From: Pleurocapsa sp. PCC 7327 | GTDB lineage: Bacteria > Cyanobacteriota > Cyanobacteriia > Cyanobacteriales > Microcystaceae | Reading direction: 5' to 3' | Length of the DNA: 64,000 nucleotides | Assembly: GCF_000317025.1 (NCBI RefSeq) | Contig: NC_019689.1 | Coordinates: forward strand, 3,674,024 to 3,738,023 | In this document: piece after piece, positions 1 through 9,366 of the stretch | Numbering within the stretch: the first letter of the stretch is position 1 | Layout: every line of letters begins with the position of its first letter | Position numbers and translations under genes: made by a program | The notes under the pieces: model-generated | Database searches by the model: none | Told to the model about the DNA's origin: nothing | Seen by the model: only the letters and a program-made list of their open reading frames with translations

Positions 1-1
1 A

Positions 2-1030
2 AAGCGCGACAGTCTGTTTAAAGTAGTCGGCGTAATTTGTCTGGGATTGTTAAGAATCAACTCGCCGATGATACTTGCATTTACTTTGCTTATCGCCTTA
101 AGCATTCCCAGCAGCTTTCGCATTGCCAAAGTTCATGCCAAGTTGCGCCAAGAACTGCGACAAAACCCGCTCACAGATCGAGAAAATCTCCTGCCTTCCA
201 TCTTCGGACATCTAAAGCAATTGGGATATGGCAACTTGCCCCATACTCAAAAATCGGTGCTGGTAAAAGAATTAATCCAACGCCATTACGAATCGCGTGC
301 CGATTGGAGGACGAGGGTTTTTCTGAGTGCCATTTATTTAGGAAGCTTATTTGGAGGAGTCGCTGGCGCTTTTGGGGCAATCTCTCCCCATTGGATAGGT
401 TTGCTGTCTTCTTACTTTAAAAGTTCCCAACAAACGCGCGATCGCATTACTCAAGAAAGACAGCAGGAGATCGATCGCGCCACCGAAGCTTTACGTCGCA
501 ATCCTAATGATGTCGATGCTTATCTCAAACGAGCGCAGATGTATACTTGGCTGGGCAAGGATCGGGAAGCGCTAGCCGATTACGATTGCGCTGTCAGTTT
601 AAAACCCGACGACATATCATCTCGCCTGAATCGCGCTAGTTTTCGTGCTAAGTTGGAAGATAGTCAAGGCGCGATCGAGGATTACGACTACGTACTGCGC
701 CTAGAACCTCACAACATACAAACCTACTACAGTCGGGCGCAACTGCGCAATGAAATAGGAGACTATCGGAGAGCTTTTGACGACTACAATACCATTATCC
801 AATTCCATCCCAAAGATAGCTGGGCTTACGTAAAACGTGGCTATGTTCGCCAGCAGCTAGGAGATTACAAAGGTGCGCTTGTCGATGCTAACCGCGCGAT
901 CGCCCTAGAACCAGAACTGCCTGATGCCTATGCGCTGCGCAGCGAAGTCCGCCGCCGTCTGGGAGACAAAAAAGGCGCTCTTGCCGACGAGAAAAAAGCA
1001 GACGATCTCTACGAAACCTCGAAATACTAA
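2..1030 (+). CDS. Membrane-anchored TPR-repeat protein, 5' end cut by window edge
   Basis: The reading frame is open to the left edge, so the gene probably begins outside the window; the first possible internal start is a TTG at 47. Counting from that TTG, a hydrophobic segment lies at about residues 6-24 and a second at about 88-119. A charged stretch follows, then about five tandem tetratricopeptide repeats (about 145-320) with the usual alternation of Ala/Gly/Tyr and a Pro at the repeat ends. TPR arrays are protein-binding scaffolds; the partner is unknown. The N-terminal hydrophobic segment continues into the upstream codons, which supports a truncated rather than complete gene. Membrane location is inferred from the two hydrophobic segments. 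Confidence 0.8.
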   Translation, partial: KRDSLFKVVGVICLGLLRINSPMILAFTLLIALSIPSSFRIAKVHAKLRQELRQNPLTDRENLLPSIFGHLKQLGYGNLPHTQKSVLVKELIQRHYESRADWRTRVFLSAIYLGSLFGGVAGAFGAISPHWIGLLSSYFKSSQQTRDRITQERQQEIDRATEALRRNPNDVDAYLKRAQMYTWLGKDREALADYDCAVSLKPDDISSRLNRASFRAKLEDSQGAIEDYDYVLRLEPHNIQTYYSRAQLRNEIGDYRRAFDDYNTIIQFHPKDSWAYVKRGYVRQQLGDYKGALVDANRAIALEPELPDAYALRSEVRRRLGDKKGALADEKKADDLYETSKY

Positions 1031-1186
1031 CGGTTAGCAACAGAAATTTCATAAAGCTTGCATTTTAGGTTTCATGGGTTTCTCTTTTCTATTTTCTTTA
1101 CTTGGCTATAGTTTTCACAAAAACTAGCCAAAATAACATAGTAACTCAATTGTATTTTTTAACTGAATCTCTGGAGTAGGTTATTA

Positions 1187-1615
1187 CTAATTCGTTAAAA
1201 GTTTTTGTAATGTTGACTTGCCATGAATCAATGCGATCGCATAATCCAAACTTGGCCGATGTATCGCGGGGAGAGATGTTCGCCATTGCTTAAAAGGCGT
1301 TGTTTTCTTATTATAGTTACAATCCCAACACATTACTAAAAGATTGCTCGTGTCTAAAGCTTTTGTATAGTGATATGATAATGGTTCTAGATGGTCAATA
1401 GTTCCAAACTTAGTATCCTCTCCACAAACAGGACAAATATAACCCAATTTTTCTAATTGCTGCTGTTTAAACTTTTTTCCATCTTCCGAGTCTCGCCATT
1501 GCTCGAACAAAGCTCGTTGGTGTTGCGTACAGTCTCTAATAGTTGAATAAAACCGGGCTGCATTGCGAGAGAGCTTATCTGCTTTTAAACTAGCTTTTTT
1601 TGACCAAGATGTCAT
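1187..1615 (-). CDS. HNH endonuclease family protein
   Basis: The 142-residue product has a compact HNH nuclease domain in its middle: a CPVC pair, then an acidic/His core (IDHLEPLSYH), then a second pair (CWDC) followed by Asn. The four Cys would hold a structural zinc, and the His/Asp/Asn residues form the metal-dependent nuclease centre as in other HNH proteins. The N-terminal 55 residues are basic. Its ATG overlaps the stop of the upstream gene (ATGA), so the two are translationally coupled. The pair is AT-rich compared with its neighbours, which hints at acquisition. It could belong to a small restriction, homing or defence module; no partner methylase is visible. Confidence 0.75.
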   Translation of the reverse strand: MTSWSKKASLKADKLSRNAARFYSTIRDCTQHQRALFEQWRDSEDGKKFKQQQLEKLGYICPVCGEDTKFGTIDHLEPLSYHYTKALDTSNLLVMCWDCNYNKKTTPFKQWRTSLPAIHRPSLDYAIALIHGKSTLQKLLTN

Positions 1616-1977
1616 TTTCTACCTCGTTTTATTTTACTTTCTAGCTTTGTTAGCGTCATTTCTAATTCTCGATCTTTACTATAAAAATTATTAGCTAATA
1701 CGTCAGATTTGCAATTCCAAAAAATCGAGCAGCTATTCTTAGTTATTCTTTGTTTATGAAATTTTTCTAGCCCGATGACCTCGGCAGTTTTTCTAACTGA
1801 TAACAAGACTTTATCGACCATCTCAGGTTCGCACTCTAAAACTGAAAGAGCATCCTGAAAATCTTTTTTATAATTAAAATTATAACTAGATAACTCAGGG
1901 AATAAATATTTGAATTCTTGAGTTTTGCTAACCTTGGTTAACTTAAAAATCTTTTGTTTTATCTCGTCTCGTTTCAT
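1612..1977 (-). CDS. Hypothetical protein coupled to HNH nuclease
   Basis: This 121-residue, Lys-rich (especially at both ends) protein has no family I recognise. It lies immediately upstream of the HNH gene and overlaps it by four bases, so the two are almost certainly co-transcribed and probably work together. No signal peptide or membrane segment is seen. The coding sequence is AT-rich with many AAA/TTT codons, unlike the surrounding genes. A specificity, regulatory or antitoxin-like role for the nuclease is conceivable but is inference only. Confidence 0.6.
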   Translation of the reverse strand: MKRDEIKQKIFKLTKVSKTQEFKYLFPELSSYNFNYKKDFQDALSVLECEPEMVDKVLLSVRKTAEVIGLEKFHKQRITKNSCSIFWNCKSDVLANNFYSKDRELEMTLTKLESKIKRGRK

Positions 1978-2033
1978 TTTTTTCTTGGGTTCTAACTCTA
2001 GAAGATAAAGATACGCTAAACCTAAAAAGCTTT

Positions 2034-2372
2034 TTATTTTTGTTTGGTATCATATTGAACCGTTGGTTGCAGAATCTTCGTAATAAATTGGCAAATTTCA
2101 CTTCTGCTAACCATATCATCCATTAAGCCATCGGCAATGTGTTGTAGGTTTTCACCCATCGCATCTCGCCATTCATCCAATTTCTGACGCAAAAGATGGA
2201 TTTGTTGCTGCCAATAAGCTACTTCTTTCTAGGCTCTATTTAGCTGCCCGTTACGAATCATCACTTGATTAAGAATTTCTTTATTCTTGGTTCGCGCATC
2301 ATTGCGATCGCTGACCAAAATTCTCAAGAATTCTGCATACTTTTCGTTAAGTTCCGCTATTTCACGAGCAGA
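2034..2372 (-). pseudogene. Remnant of a coiled-coil-type protein interrupted by a TAG
   Basis: On the minus strand this stretch reads as a continuous protein-like frame rich in Glu, Lys, Gln and Arg (for example SAREIAELNEKYAEF and QQQIHLLRQKLDEW). It is interrupted by one in-frame TAG at 2229-2231 and ends with TAA at 2034. The upstream limit is another TAG at 2373. No ATG with a ribosome binding site precedes it. Good protein-like composition on both sides of the TAG suggests a decayed gene rather than chance; the parent family is not recognised. Confidence 0.4.
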
Positions 2373-2631
2373 CTAAATTTGCTTTGCATTATAGCTAGGA
2401 GTTAATTCAGAGGCTAACAGCAAAAGTCCACTTATAAATATTGCCTGAATGCCTCTACGATCGCACGAGAATAAACGGGTGCATATCCCTTGGAGAGGGG
2501 AAACGGAAGAGTAGGGAGAACTTCTTCCCACACTCCCCACACTCCCCATTCTCTTCATCTGTAGCCAGAAAAGAAGCAATTGATATTAGTAAGCTCGTAG
2601 AGTGCGTCAATTGTCAATACGTCTAAATACC

Positions 2632-3870
2632 TCATTGATTTTGATTCTGGTTAGCAGTCCGTTGCGTTTGTATCTGCAAGGCATCTCTGGCAGAGATCCC
2701 ATCTCCTTGGAATCCAAAATACCAGAGTGCGGCGGCAGCTTCGGCACGAGTTACATTTTTTTTCGGTTGAAAAAGGGTAGTCGAACCAAAGACGCGACCG
2801 ATGTTTGCTTGTCCGCTATTTTGGTAGTCGGCATAGAGCGATCGCAGTGCTTTAGGATCTATTTTGGTAGCATCTTGGAAACCCCAAGTCTGTTTGATTT
2901 GATCGATCGAAGCTGAGGGTAAGGCTTTGCGATGATCCAGTGCCACTTTCCAGGCAATTAGATCTTCTCGCGTCAAAGGGGAATCGGGACGAAACAGCAT
3001 AGCAGAATTATCCCCAGTCAACGTCGAAGAAATAAACCCTGCCTCTGCCAGTCCTTGAATAGCAGCAAAATCGGGATCGTTTTTCGGCACGTCTTTAAAA
3101 ACGGGTTCCGAAGTGTTAGTAGCGAGACGAAGTTGTTTGCCTGGTTGGTTGGCAAATAATTTATTATTCGCCGCAACTAGCCAACGGGCATATTCTCGGC
3201 GCGTAATAATGGTATCGGGATTAAACCGATCGCCTTGGTTTTGATTTGAGACTAAAATTCCTAAAGCGGCTAGATCTTGCACGTATCCGCGCCAAGGTTC
3301 GGCAATGCGATCGAGATCGGAAAATTCTAAGGGAGTATCCGAGGCGAGTTGAGTGGGTGTAGGGTTATCTGTTGGCGAGTTGGCAGCGTTATTATCTCGC
3401 TGGTAGGCGATCGCAAATTCTGTTGGAGAGGATGAAGCGATCGATATTTTTACTTCTAAGTCGTTCTGACGCGCTACCAAGGCATTTTCTGCATTACCTT
3501 CCTCTGTAGGGAAAGGTGTAACAATCTGCCAACCTCCAGACTGAAATTGCTGTTGATAAAAAGTTGCGATCGCATTACTGGGATCGTTAGATTGCCAGCG
3601 CGTGATGCCTTGTGCGGCAGTCAATCCGGGTTCTGCCGCCAAAAATTGTGCGGTTGGATAGCGAGGAATATCCGCAGGAAAGGCATCCGGTAATTGACCT
3701 TGCGATTGAGGTGGCTGAGTCTCTAAAGACGAAGAAGTAGGCGTAGAAGAGTTATTTTTCAGTTTCGGATCGGGCGCGAACGCGCTTTCTATACCGCTAC
3801 AGGCTGTTAATGTACCCAGCAGAAGGGCTAATAGACCGATACGAATCGTAGCGTATTTTTTAGGCAACAC
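2632..3870 (-). CDS. SLH-domain lipoprotein
   Basis: The 412-residue product begins with a lipoprotein signal peptide: basic N terminus, hydrophobic stretch and a lipobox LTAC with the lipid-accepting Cys at residue 24. After a Ser/Thr/Pro/Gln-rich linker comes a globular region (about 60-170). The C-terminal half (about 180-395) holds SLH-like repeats, such as the segment starting FSDLDRIAEPWRGYVQ and later RREYARWL, TREDLIAWK and TRAEAAAALWYFG. SLH domains tether proteins to cell-wall polymers in the envelope. The protein ends in an Asn/Gln tail. It stands alone on the minus strand. Confidence 0.8.
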   Translation of the reverse strand: MLPKKYATIRIGLLALLLGTLTACSGIESAFAPDPKLKNNSSTPTSSSLETQPPQSQGQLPDAFPADIPRYPTAQFLAAEPGLTAAQGITRWQSNDPSNAIATFYQQQFQSGGWQIVTPFPTEEGNAENALVARQNDLEVKISIASSSPTEFAIAYQRDNNAANSPTDNPTPTQLASDTPLEFSDLDRIAEPWRGYVQDLAALGILVSNQNQGDRFNPDTIITRREYARWLVAANNKLFANQPGKQLRLATNTSEPVFKDVPKNDPDFAAIQGLAEAGFISSTLTGDNSAMLFRPDSPLTREDLIAWKVALDHRKALPSASIDQIKQTWGFQDATKIDPKALRSLYADYQNSGQANIGRVFGSTTLFQPKKNVTRAEAAAALWYFGFQGDGISARDALQIQTQRTANQNQNQ

Positions 3871-4097
3871 AGTTGAACCAATCGAGGATACAGGAGGGTC
3901 GCTATAGCAATCTTAGTAGTTCGGGCATCTTGCCCGCGCAAGCGGGCCGCTCGCACTACCTTCACAAATGATTTAGGATGGCTATATCTAGTACTAGGCT
4001 AGCGCAGAGTCGTTATATTTACCTTAATAAATACTCTCTCAACTGGCTTCTACAATAGTATATGGAACCTGCCAGCTAACTAAGATTCGTCTAATCT

Positions 4098-5732
4098 GTG
4101 ACTGTATTTGACTGCGAACGCCTTCTATTTACTCCTGCTTCTCCCAACCCCGATGCCATTCCGGTGATTTTTGCCTTTCCCAATGAATATAGTGTGGGAA
4201 TTACCAGCTTAGGCTATCAGGTTGTTTGGGCAACTTTGGCAATGCGTCCCGATCTCCGCGTCAGTCGCCTTTTTACCGACGTTTGTGAAACCCTGCCGCG
4301 ATCGCCAGAACTGTTGGGCTTTTCTTTTTCCTGGGAACTGGATTATATTAATATTCTCAATCTTCTCGAATCCTTAGAAATTCCTATTCGTGCTGCCGAA
4401 CGCGACGACACCCATCCCCTTGTTTTTGGTGGCGGTCCTGTATTGACGGCTAACCCGGAACCGTTTGCAGATTTCTTCGACCTAATTTTGTTAGGAGATG
4501 GGGAAAATTTACTCGATAATTTTGTTGATGCTTATCAGGAAGTTAGAAGCGCAGATCGTCAAACTAAATTGCGCTATCTCTCGCAAGTTCCAGGTATTTA
4601 CGTTCCCAGTTTATATGAAGTTACTTATGACAGTCAAAAGGGAAAAATTCAATCGATCGCACCGATAGATTCTGAAACTCCTACCCGAATACAAAAACAA
4701 ACTTACCGAGGAAATATTCTGTCTGCTTCAACTGTCGTGACCGAAAAAGCAGCTTGGGAAAATATTTATATGGTGGAAGTGGTACGCAGTTGCCCGGAAA
4801 TGTGTCGCTTCTGTTTGGCAAGTTATCTCACCTTGCCGTTTCGGACAGCAAGTTTAGAGGGATCTTTAATTCCTGCGATCGAACGGGGATTAAAAGTTAC
4901 CGATAGAATCGGTTTATTAGGCGCATCCGTTACTCAACATCCAGAGTTTGAAAAATTATTAGATTATTTGTCTCAACCCCAATACAAAAACGTGCGACTG
5001 AGTATTGCTTCGGTACGCACCAATACCGTGACCGAAAAATTAGCTAGAACGCTAGCAGAACGCGGTACTCGTTCGATTACGATCGCAGTTGAAAGTGGTT
5101 CGGAAAAAATTAGACGAATTATTAATAAAAAACTGACCAATGAAGAGATAATCCAAGCTGCTATCAATGCTAAAGCTGGCGGTTTAGGGGCGATTAAATT
5201 TTATGGCATGGTGGGAATTCCTGGGGAAGAAGAAGCGGATGTCGAAGCAACGGTGGAAATGCTGCAAGCAGTGAAAAAAGCAGCTCCCGGTTTGCGATTG
5301 ACGCTAGGATGCAGCACTTTTGTACCGAAATCTCATACCCCATTTCAGTGGTTCGGGGTGAATCCCGACGCGCAAAAAAGATTGAAGTGGTTAGAAAAAC
5401 AACTGCGATCGCGCGGCATCAATTTTCGTCCAGAAAGCTACAATTGGTCGGTCATTCAAGCGTTAATTTCTAGGGGCGATCGTCGTCTTTTTCAAGTCTT
5501 AGAACTCACCCGACAGTACGGCGATTCTCTTGGGAGTTATAAACGTGCTTTTAAACAACTCAAAGGACGGTTACCTAATCTAGATTACTACGTTCATAGC
5601 GACTGGGCAACCGACCAAATTTTACCTTGGCACCATTTAGAGGGCCCCCTTCCTCAGTCAACATTAATTAAGCATTTGCACGAAGCGATCGGTCATTTTA
5701 ACGCCAGTCGATTAGTCGAACCTGTAGGGTAA
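4098..5732 (+). CDS. B12-binding-domain radical SAM protein
   Basis: This 544-residue protein starts with a cobalamin-binding-like Rossmann region (about 1-150, with GFSFSWELDY and VFGGGPVLTANPEP). A radical SAM core follows with the cluster motif CPEMCRFC (CxxxCxxC) near residues 231-238 and a downstream GIPGEEE strand. It belongs to the uncharacterised radical SAM proteins with an N-terminal B12 domain. It is shorter than the fused forms that carry a C-terminal DUF2344. The start is a GTG without a strong ribosome binding site. The substrate is unknown. It is far from the peptide cluster, so I do not link it to peptide modification. Confidence 0.8.
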   Translation: MTVFDCERLLFTPASPNPDAIPVIFAFPNEYSVGITSLGYQVVWATLAMRPDLRVSRLFTDVCETLPRSPELLGFSFSWELDYINILNLLESLEIPIRAAERDDTHPLVFGGGPVLTANPEPFADFFDLILLGDGENLLDNFVDAYQEVRSADRQTKLRYLSQVPGIYVPSLYEVTYDSQKGKIQSIAPIDSETPTRIQKQTYRGNILSASTVVTEKAAWENIYMVEVVRSCPEMCRFCLASYLTLPFRTASLEGSLIPAIERGLKVTDRIGLLGASVTQHPEFEKLLDYLSQPQYKNVRLSIASVRTNTVTEKLARTLAERGTRSITIAVESGSEKIRRIINKKLTNEEIIQAAINAKAGGLGAIKFYGMVGIPGEEEADVEATVEMLQAVKKAAPGLRLTLGCSTFVPKSHTPFQWFGVNPDAQKRLKWLEKQLRSRGINFRPESYNWSVIQALISRGDRRLFQVLELTRQYGDSLGSYKRAFKQLKGRLPNLDYYVHSDWATDQILPWHHLEGPLPQSTLIKHLHEAIGHFNASRLVEPVG

Positions 5733-5849
5733 GGTGCCAGAGAGACTTTTGAAATCTCGCCGGAGGGATAGTGTTTAGTCATCTGTCATCGATCGTTGGT
5801 AATGAGTACAAATGACCAATGAGCCTTTCCCTTGAAGCATCTTGCTCGT

Positions 5850-6083
5850 CTATGGCATAGTTTTCCACGCTTGAGCTACGATGTCGCTTAACCAGCGTCG
5901 TTGAACGCGATCGAGAATGGGATCGTCTTGTAATACTTCGGCTGTTAAATCATCGAGGGACTGTCCCTGAGAACGCGCCATCTTGACAAGACCCGCGATC
6001 GCCACAGCAATCATTTCTTCGTCAACGGGGCGCTGACGGAGCGCCATAATTTCTTCAGGATCAACTGGAATAGAGTAATTCAT
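5850..6083 (-). CDS. Small conserved-looking hypothetical protein
   Basis: This 77-residue, acidic, helical-looking protein has no signal peptide or membrane segment (MNYSIPVDPEEIMALRQRP to QAWKTMP). The ATG and normal codon use argue that it is real. I do not recognise a named family. It stands alone between a radical SAM gene and cruA, convergent with the former and divergent from the latter. Confidence 0.6.
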   Translation of the reverse strand: MNYSIPVDPEEIMALRQRPVDEEMIAVAIAGLVKMARSQGQSLDDLTAEVLQDDPILDRVQRRWLSDIVAQAWKTMP

Positions 6084-6241
6084 AACGGTTTCGCGATAGC
6101 ATCAGAGAATCTTACTAAAGGGGTCAAAATGTAAAGTTTTTTTAAGTGCTTTTAAGGATTTAGTATAAAAAAGTTTAGCCTACTTTCACCGTCATTAGTT
6201 CCGTATTTTCTTTTAACTATTAGATCAAGCCTTTGCTCGAT

Positions 6242-8263
6242 ATGCAAGAAATCCTCTATATAGAAGTTCCAACGGCGGATACAGTTGGCGTACGTATCTG
6301 GCTACAGCAGGAATGGAAACCAGATCTGGGGCAAATAATCAATACCCCTGATGGCATTCGCCTGCAATTTTCCCAAGAAACTTCAAAACACCCTCAAGAA
6401 ATTTCGGAAAGCGAACTCTCGATTTTTGTTTGGTCGGTTCAGCGCACGACTTATCTAAAAGTATTCCGCTGGGGATCGAAAAGAGTTCCATCGGAAAAAA
6501 GAATTTTACAGCAATTGGTTACCAACATAAGAAATCGATTTCCTCAGCAATATCCAGAACTTCCAGAGATTGATTTATCCAAACAATCTATTTTTGAGGC
6601 TTTAGACCCCTACTATCCCAAAACGGTTCATTTTTTTCAAAAAATGCCTCAAGGGGAATACGATCTCAAACGGGTTTACTGGTGGGAAAAACGTTGGCGC
6701 GAAAGCGTTCGCCATCCTCAACAACCAAAGCAGGTGGTGTTTAAGGCACAAGAAAATGTAGAGACGCGACATGGACTATCTCCCGATTACGACCTAATCT
6801 ATATCGGAGGGGCGTTAGGGGCGATTCATGCAGCAGTGATGGCGAAGTTAGGGTATCGAGTCCTGCTTGTCGAACGATTGTCTTTTGGACGGATGAATCG
6901 CGAGTGGAATATTTCGCGATCCGAGTTACAGGGTTTACTCGATTTGGGGTTATTAACCCCCGACGAATGCGAAAGCATCATCGCCAGAGAATATGTCGAT
7001 GGCTTTAATAAATTTTTTGATGGCAATTTGCCTCTACATCTCAAAGCCGAGATTTTACATACACCGACGGTGTTGAATGTAGCTCTTGCCTCCGACAGGT
7101 GGCTGAGTTTGTGCGGCGAAAAATTACGTCAAGCAGGCGGGGAAATTTGGGATGAAACTGAATTTATTCGTGCAGATATCGACTCGGAGAAAGTAACGGT
7201 TCAATTGGTACATTTGCCGACGAGAGAACCCAAACAGGCAAGCGGACGGTTACTGATCGATGCGATGGGGACGGCATCGCCGATCGCTTGGCAACTTAAT
7301 GGCAAGCGGACTTTTGAGAGTGTTTGTCCTACGGTAGGCGCTGTCTTAGAGGGCATTGAACCACAGGTATGGGATTCTAACTATGGGGACGTTCTCAACT
7401 CCCACGGCGATATTTCTCGCGGACGACAACTGATTTGGGAGTTGTTTCCAGCACAAGGAAAGGAACTGACCATTTATCTGTTTCACTACCATCAGGTGCA
7501 TCCCGACAATCCCGGCTCTTTATTAGAAATGTATGAAGATTTCTTTACAATTCTGCCGGAGTATCGACGCTGCGATTTGGAGAAGTTGACTTGGAAAAAA
7601 CCGACTTTTGGGTATATTCCCGGTCACTTTAGCGTGGGAAGCCGCGATCGCGCGGTGGCATTCGATCGCTTATTAGCCATTGGGGATGCCGCTTCGCTTC
7701 AATCTCCTTTAATTTTCACGGGTTTTGGCTCTTTGGTACGCAATCTCGATCGCCTCACGACTTTACTAGATACTGCTTTAAAACATAACTTATTAAGCGC
7801 AGAAAATCTGAATCAGATTCGCGCCTATCAAAGTAACGTTGCCGTGACTTGGCTGTTTTCTAAGGGAATGATGGTGCCGACGGGGACGACTTTACCGCCC
7901 CAACGCATCAATGCCATGCTCAACAATTTTTTTGGATTGCTTGCCGACGCACCTCCAGATGTTGCTGAAACGTTTATCAAAGATCGAACCAGTTGGTTGA
8001 TGTTTAACCAACTTGCCCTTAAAGCCGCCTGGAAAAATCCTGCTTTACTTCTATGGATCTGGGAGATGGCGGGAAGTCGAGATATGTTGCGCTGGCTGGG
8101 ATCTTACTGGGATTTTACCCTCGATGCGCTCAAAAACTGGTTATTAAGTGGATGGTTCCCCAAATGGTTGCAACACTCACAACCTTGGCTAGAAAAGAAT
8201 CATCCAGCTCTATGGCTGCGATTGTTGAATTTGAAATACAGTCTTAATCCAAAATCGATATAA
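6242..8263 (+). CDS. cruA: Lycopene cyclase CruA-type flavoprotein
   Basis: A large FAD-dependent protein of about 673 residues. The dinucleotide-binding motif (YIGGALGAIHAAVMAKLGY) lies near residue 190 and is followed by MNREWNISRSEL, a stretch I associate with the CruA/CruP lycopene cyclase family. A second nucleotide-binding region near AIGDAASLQSP resembles the FAD site of related hydroxylases. CruA cyclises the ends of lycopene to beta- or gamma-carotene in cyanobacteria lacking CrtL. The long N-terminal extension before the FAD motif favours CruA over the shorter paralogue CruP. I chose the ATG at 6242; a TTG at 6233 in the same frame is also possible. Neither has an obvious ribosome binding site. 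Confidence 0.75.
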   Translation: MQEILYIEVPTADTVGVRIWLQQEWKPDLGQIINTPDGIRLQFSQETSKHPQEISESELSIFVWSVQRTTYLKVFRWGSKRVPSEKRILQQLVTNIRNRFPQQYPELPEIDLSKQSIFEALDPYYPKTVHFFQKMPQGEYDLKRVYWWEKRWRESVRHPQQPKQVVFKAQENVETRHGLSPDYDLIYIGGALGAIHAAVMAKLGYRVLLVERLSFGRMNREWNISRSELQGLLDLGLLTPDECESIIAREYVDGFNKFFDGNLPLHLKAEILHTPTVLNVALASDRWLSLCGEKLRQAGGEIWDETEFIRADIDSEKVTVQLVHLPTREPKQASGRLLIDAMGTASPIAWQLNGKRTFESVCPTVGAVLEGIEPQVWDSNYGDVLNSHGDISRGRQLIWELFPAQGKELTIYLFHYHQVHPDNPGSLLEMYEDFFTILPEYRRCDLEKLTWKKPTFGYIPGHFSVGSRDRAVAFDRLLAIGDAASLQSPLIFTGFGSLVRNLDRLTTLLDTALKHNLLSAENLNQIRAYQSNVAVTWLFSKGMMVPTGTTLPPQRINAMLNNFFGLLADAPPDVAETFIKDRTSWLMFNQLALKAAWKNPALLLWIWEMAGSRDMLRWLGSYWDFTLDALKNWLLSGWFPKWLQHSQPWLEKNHPALWLRLLNLKYSLNPKSI

Positions 8264-8668
8264 ATATGTGCGATACCTTAGTTGTTCTATCAGAGGATAT
8301 CTGAAAAGTCTATCTTGTTATTCTCAGTGCAGGAGAAGGTAACGAAGAATATCTGTTTGGAGTTGGTATGCTAATACCATTTTGGATGAAAGGATTTTGC
8401 GCTGCTCGAACAAAGTTCTGCGCGGCGGTTTTGGATTTTGGATTGAGAAGTAAGGGCGGGCCGATCTAAAAACGCGAGAGATTTCCCTACAGTTACTGTC
8501 AAAAACTCGCCCCACCCAGAGCGGCTGACTAATTGATAATTCGCAATTAATAATTCGCCATTCGCCATTAAAATCTAAAAACATTGAATTTCTAGCTAGA
8601 ATCCATCTCTATTTCCCAATTGCGAATTGATAATTGCCAATTGCGAATTGCAATTTATATTAATTAAA
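8264..8668. repeat. Intergenic region with dispersed short repeats, no gene seen
   Basis: There is no credible coding frame here. The stretch near 8297-8355 resembles the MITE-like element at 40078-40207 (both have GAGGAT-TCTGAAAAG followed by an ACGAAGAAT block) but lacks the matching right end. Between 8435 and 8660 come a TTTTGGATTTTGGATTG unit and many copies of ATTGCGAATT / AATTGCGAATT, units also found near 31000, 34240, 37980 and 56520. Confidence 0.6.
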
Positions 8669-8938
8669 TTATCTTTCCTCTGATAGAAAAGCTTGGGCGA
8701 TTTCTTCCCAATCCACTTCATCAAAAGCTTCTTGCAAAATCTCAGTGTATAAAGAATTGTGACCAGAAAGCGGATTATTAAAATCCGTCACTAACGCTTC
8801 AATTTCTTTTGCAAGCGCTTCGATCTTATTTCTCGCATCGGCAGCTAGCACCTGAAGTTGGTTGTGAGTATTTTCTTCTTTAGTCAACCAGAGGTGGACA
8901 AGCCAAGTAGAGTAGTTTTTAAATCCTTTATAGGTCAT
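8669..8938 (-). CDS. DUF7249-like small protein
   Basis: This 89-residue protein begins with MTYKGFKNYSTWLVHLWLT, which matches the pattern of a small family seen in bacteria and phages (a Tyr-Gly-x-x-Asn-Tyr-x-Thr-Trp start followed by WL). The rest is acidic and helical (ends FDEVDWEEIAQAFLSEER). Its function is not known. A ribosome binding site (AAGGAGGAC) precedes the ATG. The family's link with phages suggests a mobile origin, but no phage gene is nearby. Confidence 0.65.
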   Translation of the reverse strand: MTYKGFKNYSTWLVHLWLTKEENTHNQLQVLAADARNKIEALAKEIEALVTDFNNPLSGHNSLYTEILQEAFDEVDWEEIAQAFLSEER

Positions 8939-9366
8939 GGTCTTAGTCCTCCTTATTTGTGACTTCTATTTTAATTATCTCAAAAATCAGTGAATTTAAG
9001 ATGTCTCGATTATTTATCTATCTAAATAAGTCGGTCTATAATGACTGGGCTGCTTAATTTATTGTCATCAAATTCTAAATTCTTTAGATATCTATCTAAG
9101 TCAACTTTTCTGTTTTTCAAGAGCAAATACAGATTTTTTTGCAATAGTATCCAGTTAAAAAAATGAATGATGGGATTTAGAGGTTTACTAGACAACCTTC
9201 TATTGAATCAAATATGAAGAAAAATAATTAGGGATTGCTTTTCTTGATAACTAATTCTAATTTTTTTCCTTGTTTCTCCGTCTCCTGCGTCCTGAATTTG
9301 GGTATTTCTCCTCAAAGGGATTACAATAAAAATAACAAAACTTAACAAAAGCTAGAGGTAACGGCT
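8939..9366. other. AT-rich divergent intergenic region
   Basis: About 430 bases lie between two divergently oriented genes. They presumably hold the promoters of both. No gene, clear palindrome or terminator was recognised; the sequence is AT-rich with several runs of T. Confidence 0.5.

Noticed and set aside
4098-5732. Radical SAM protein as the maturase of the peptide cluster
   Set aside because: It lies 26 kb or more away, has a B12 domain and lacks a SPASM-type Cys-rich tail; it looks like a housekeeping family.
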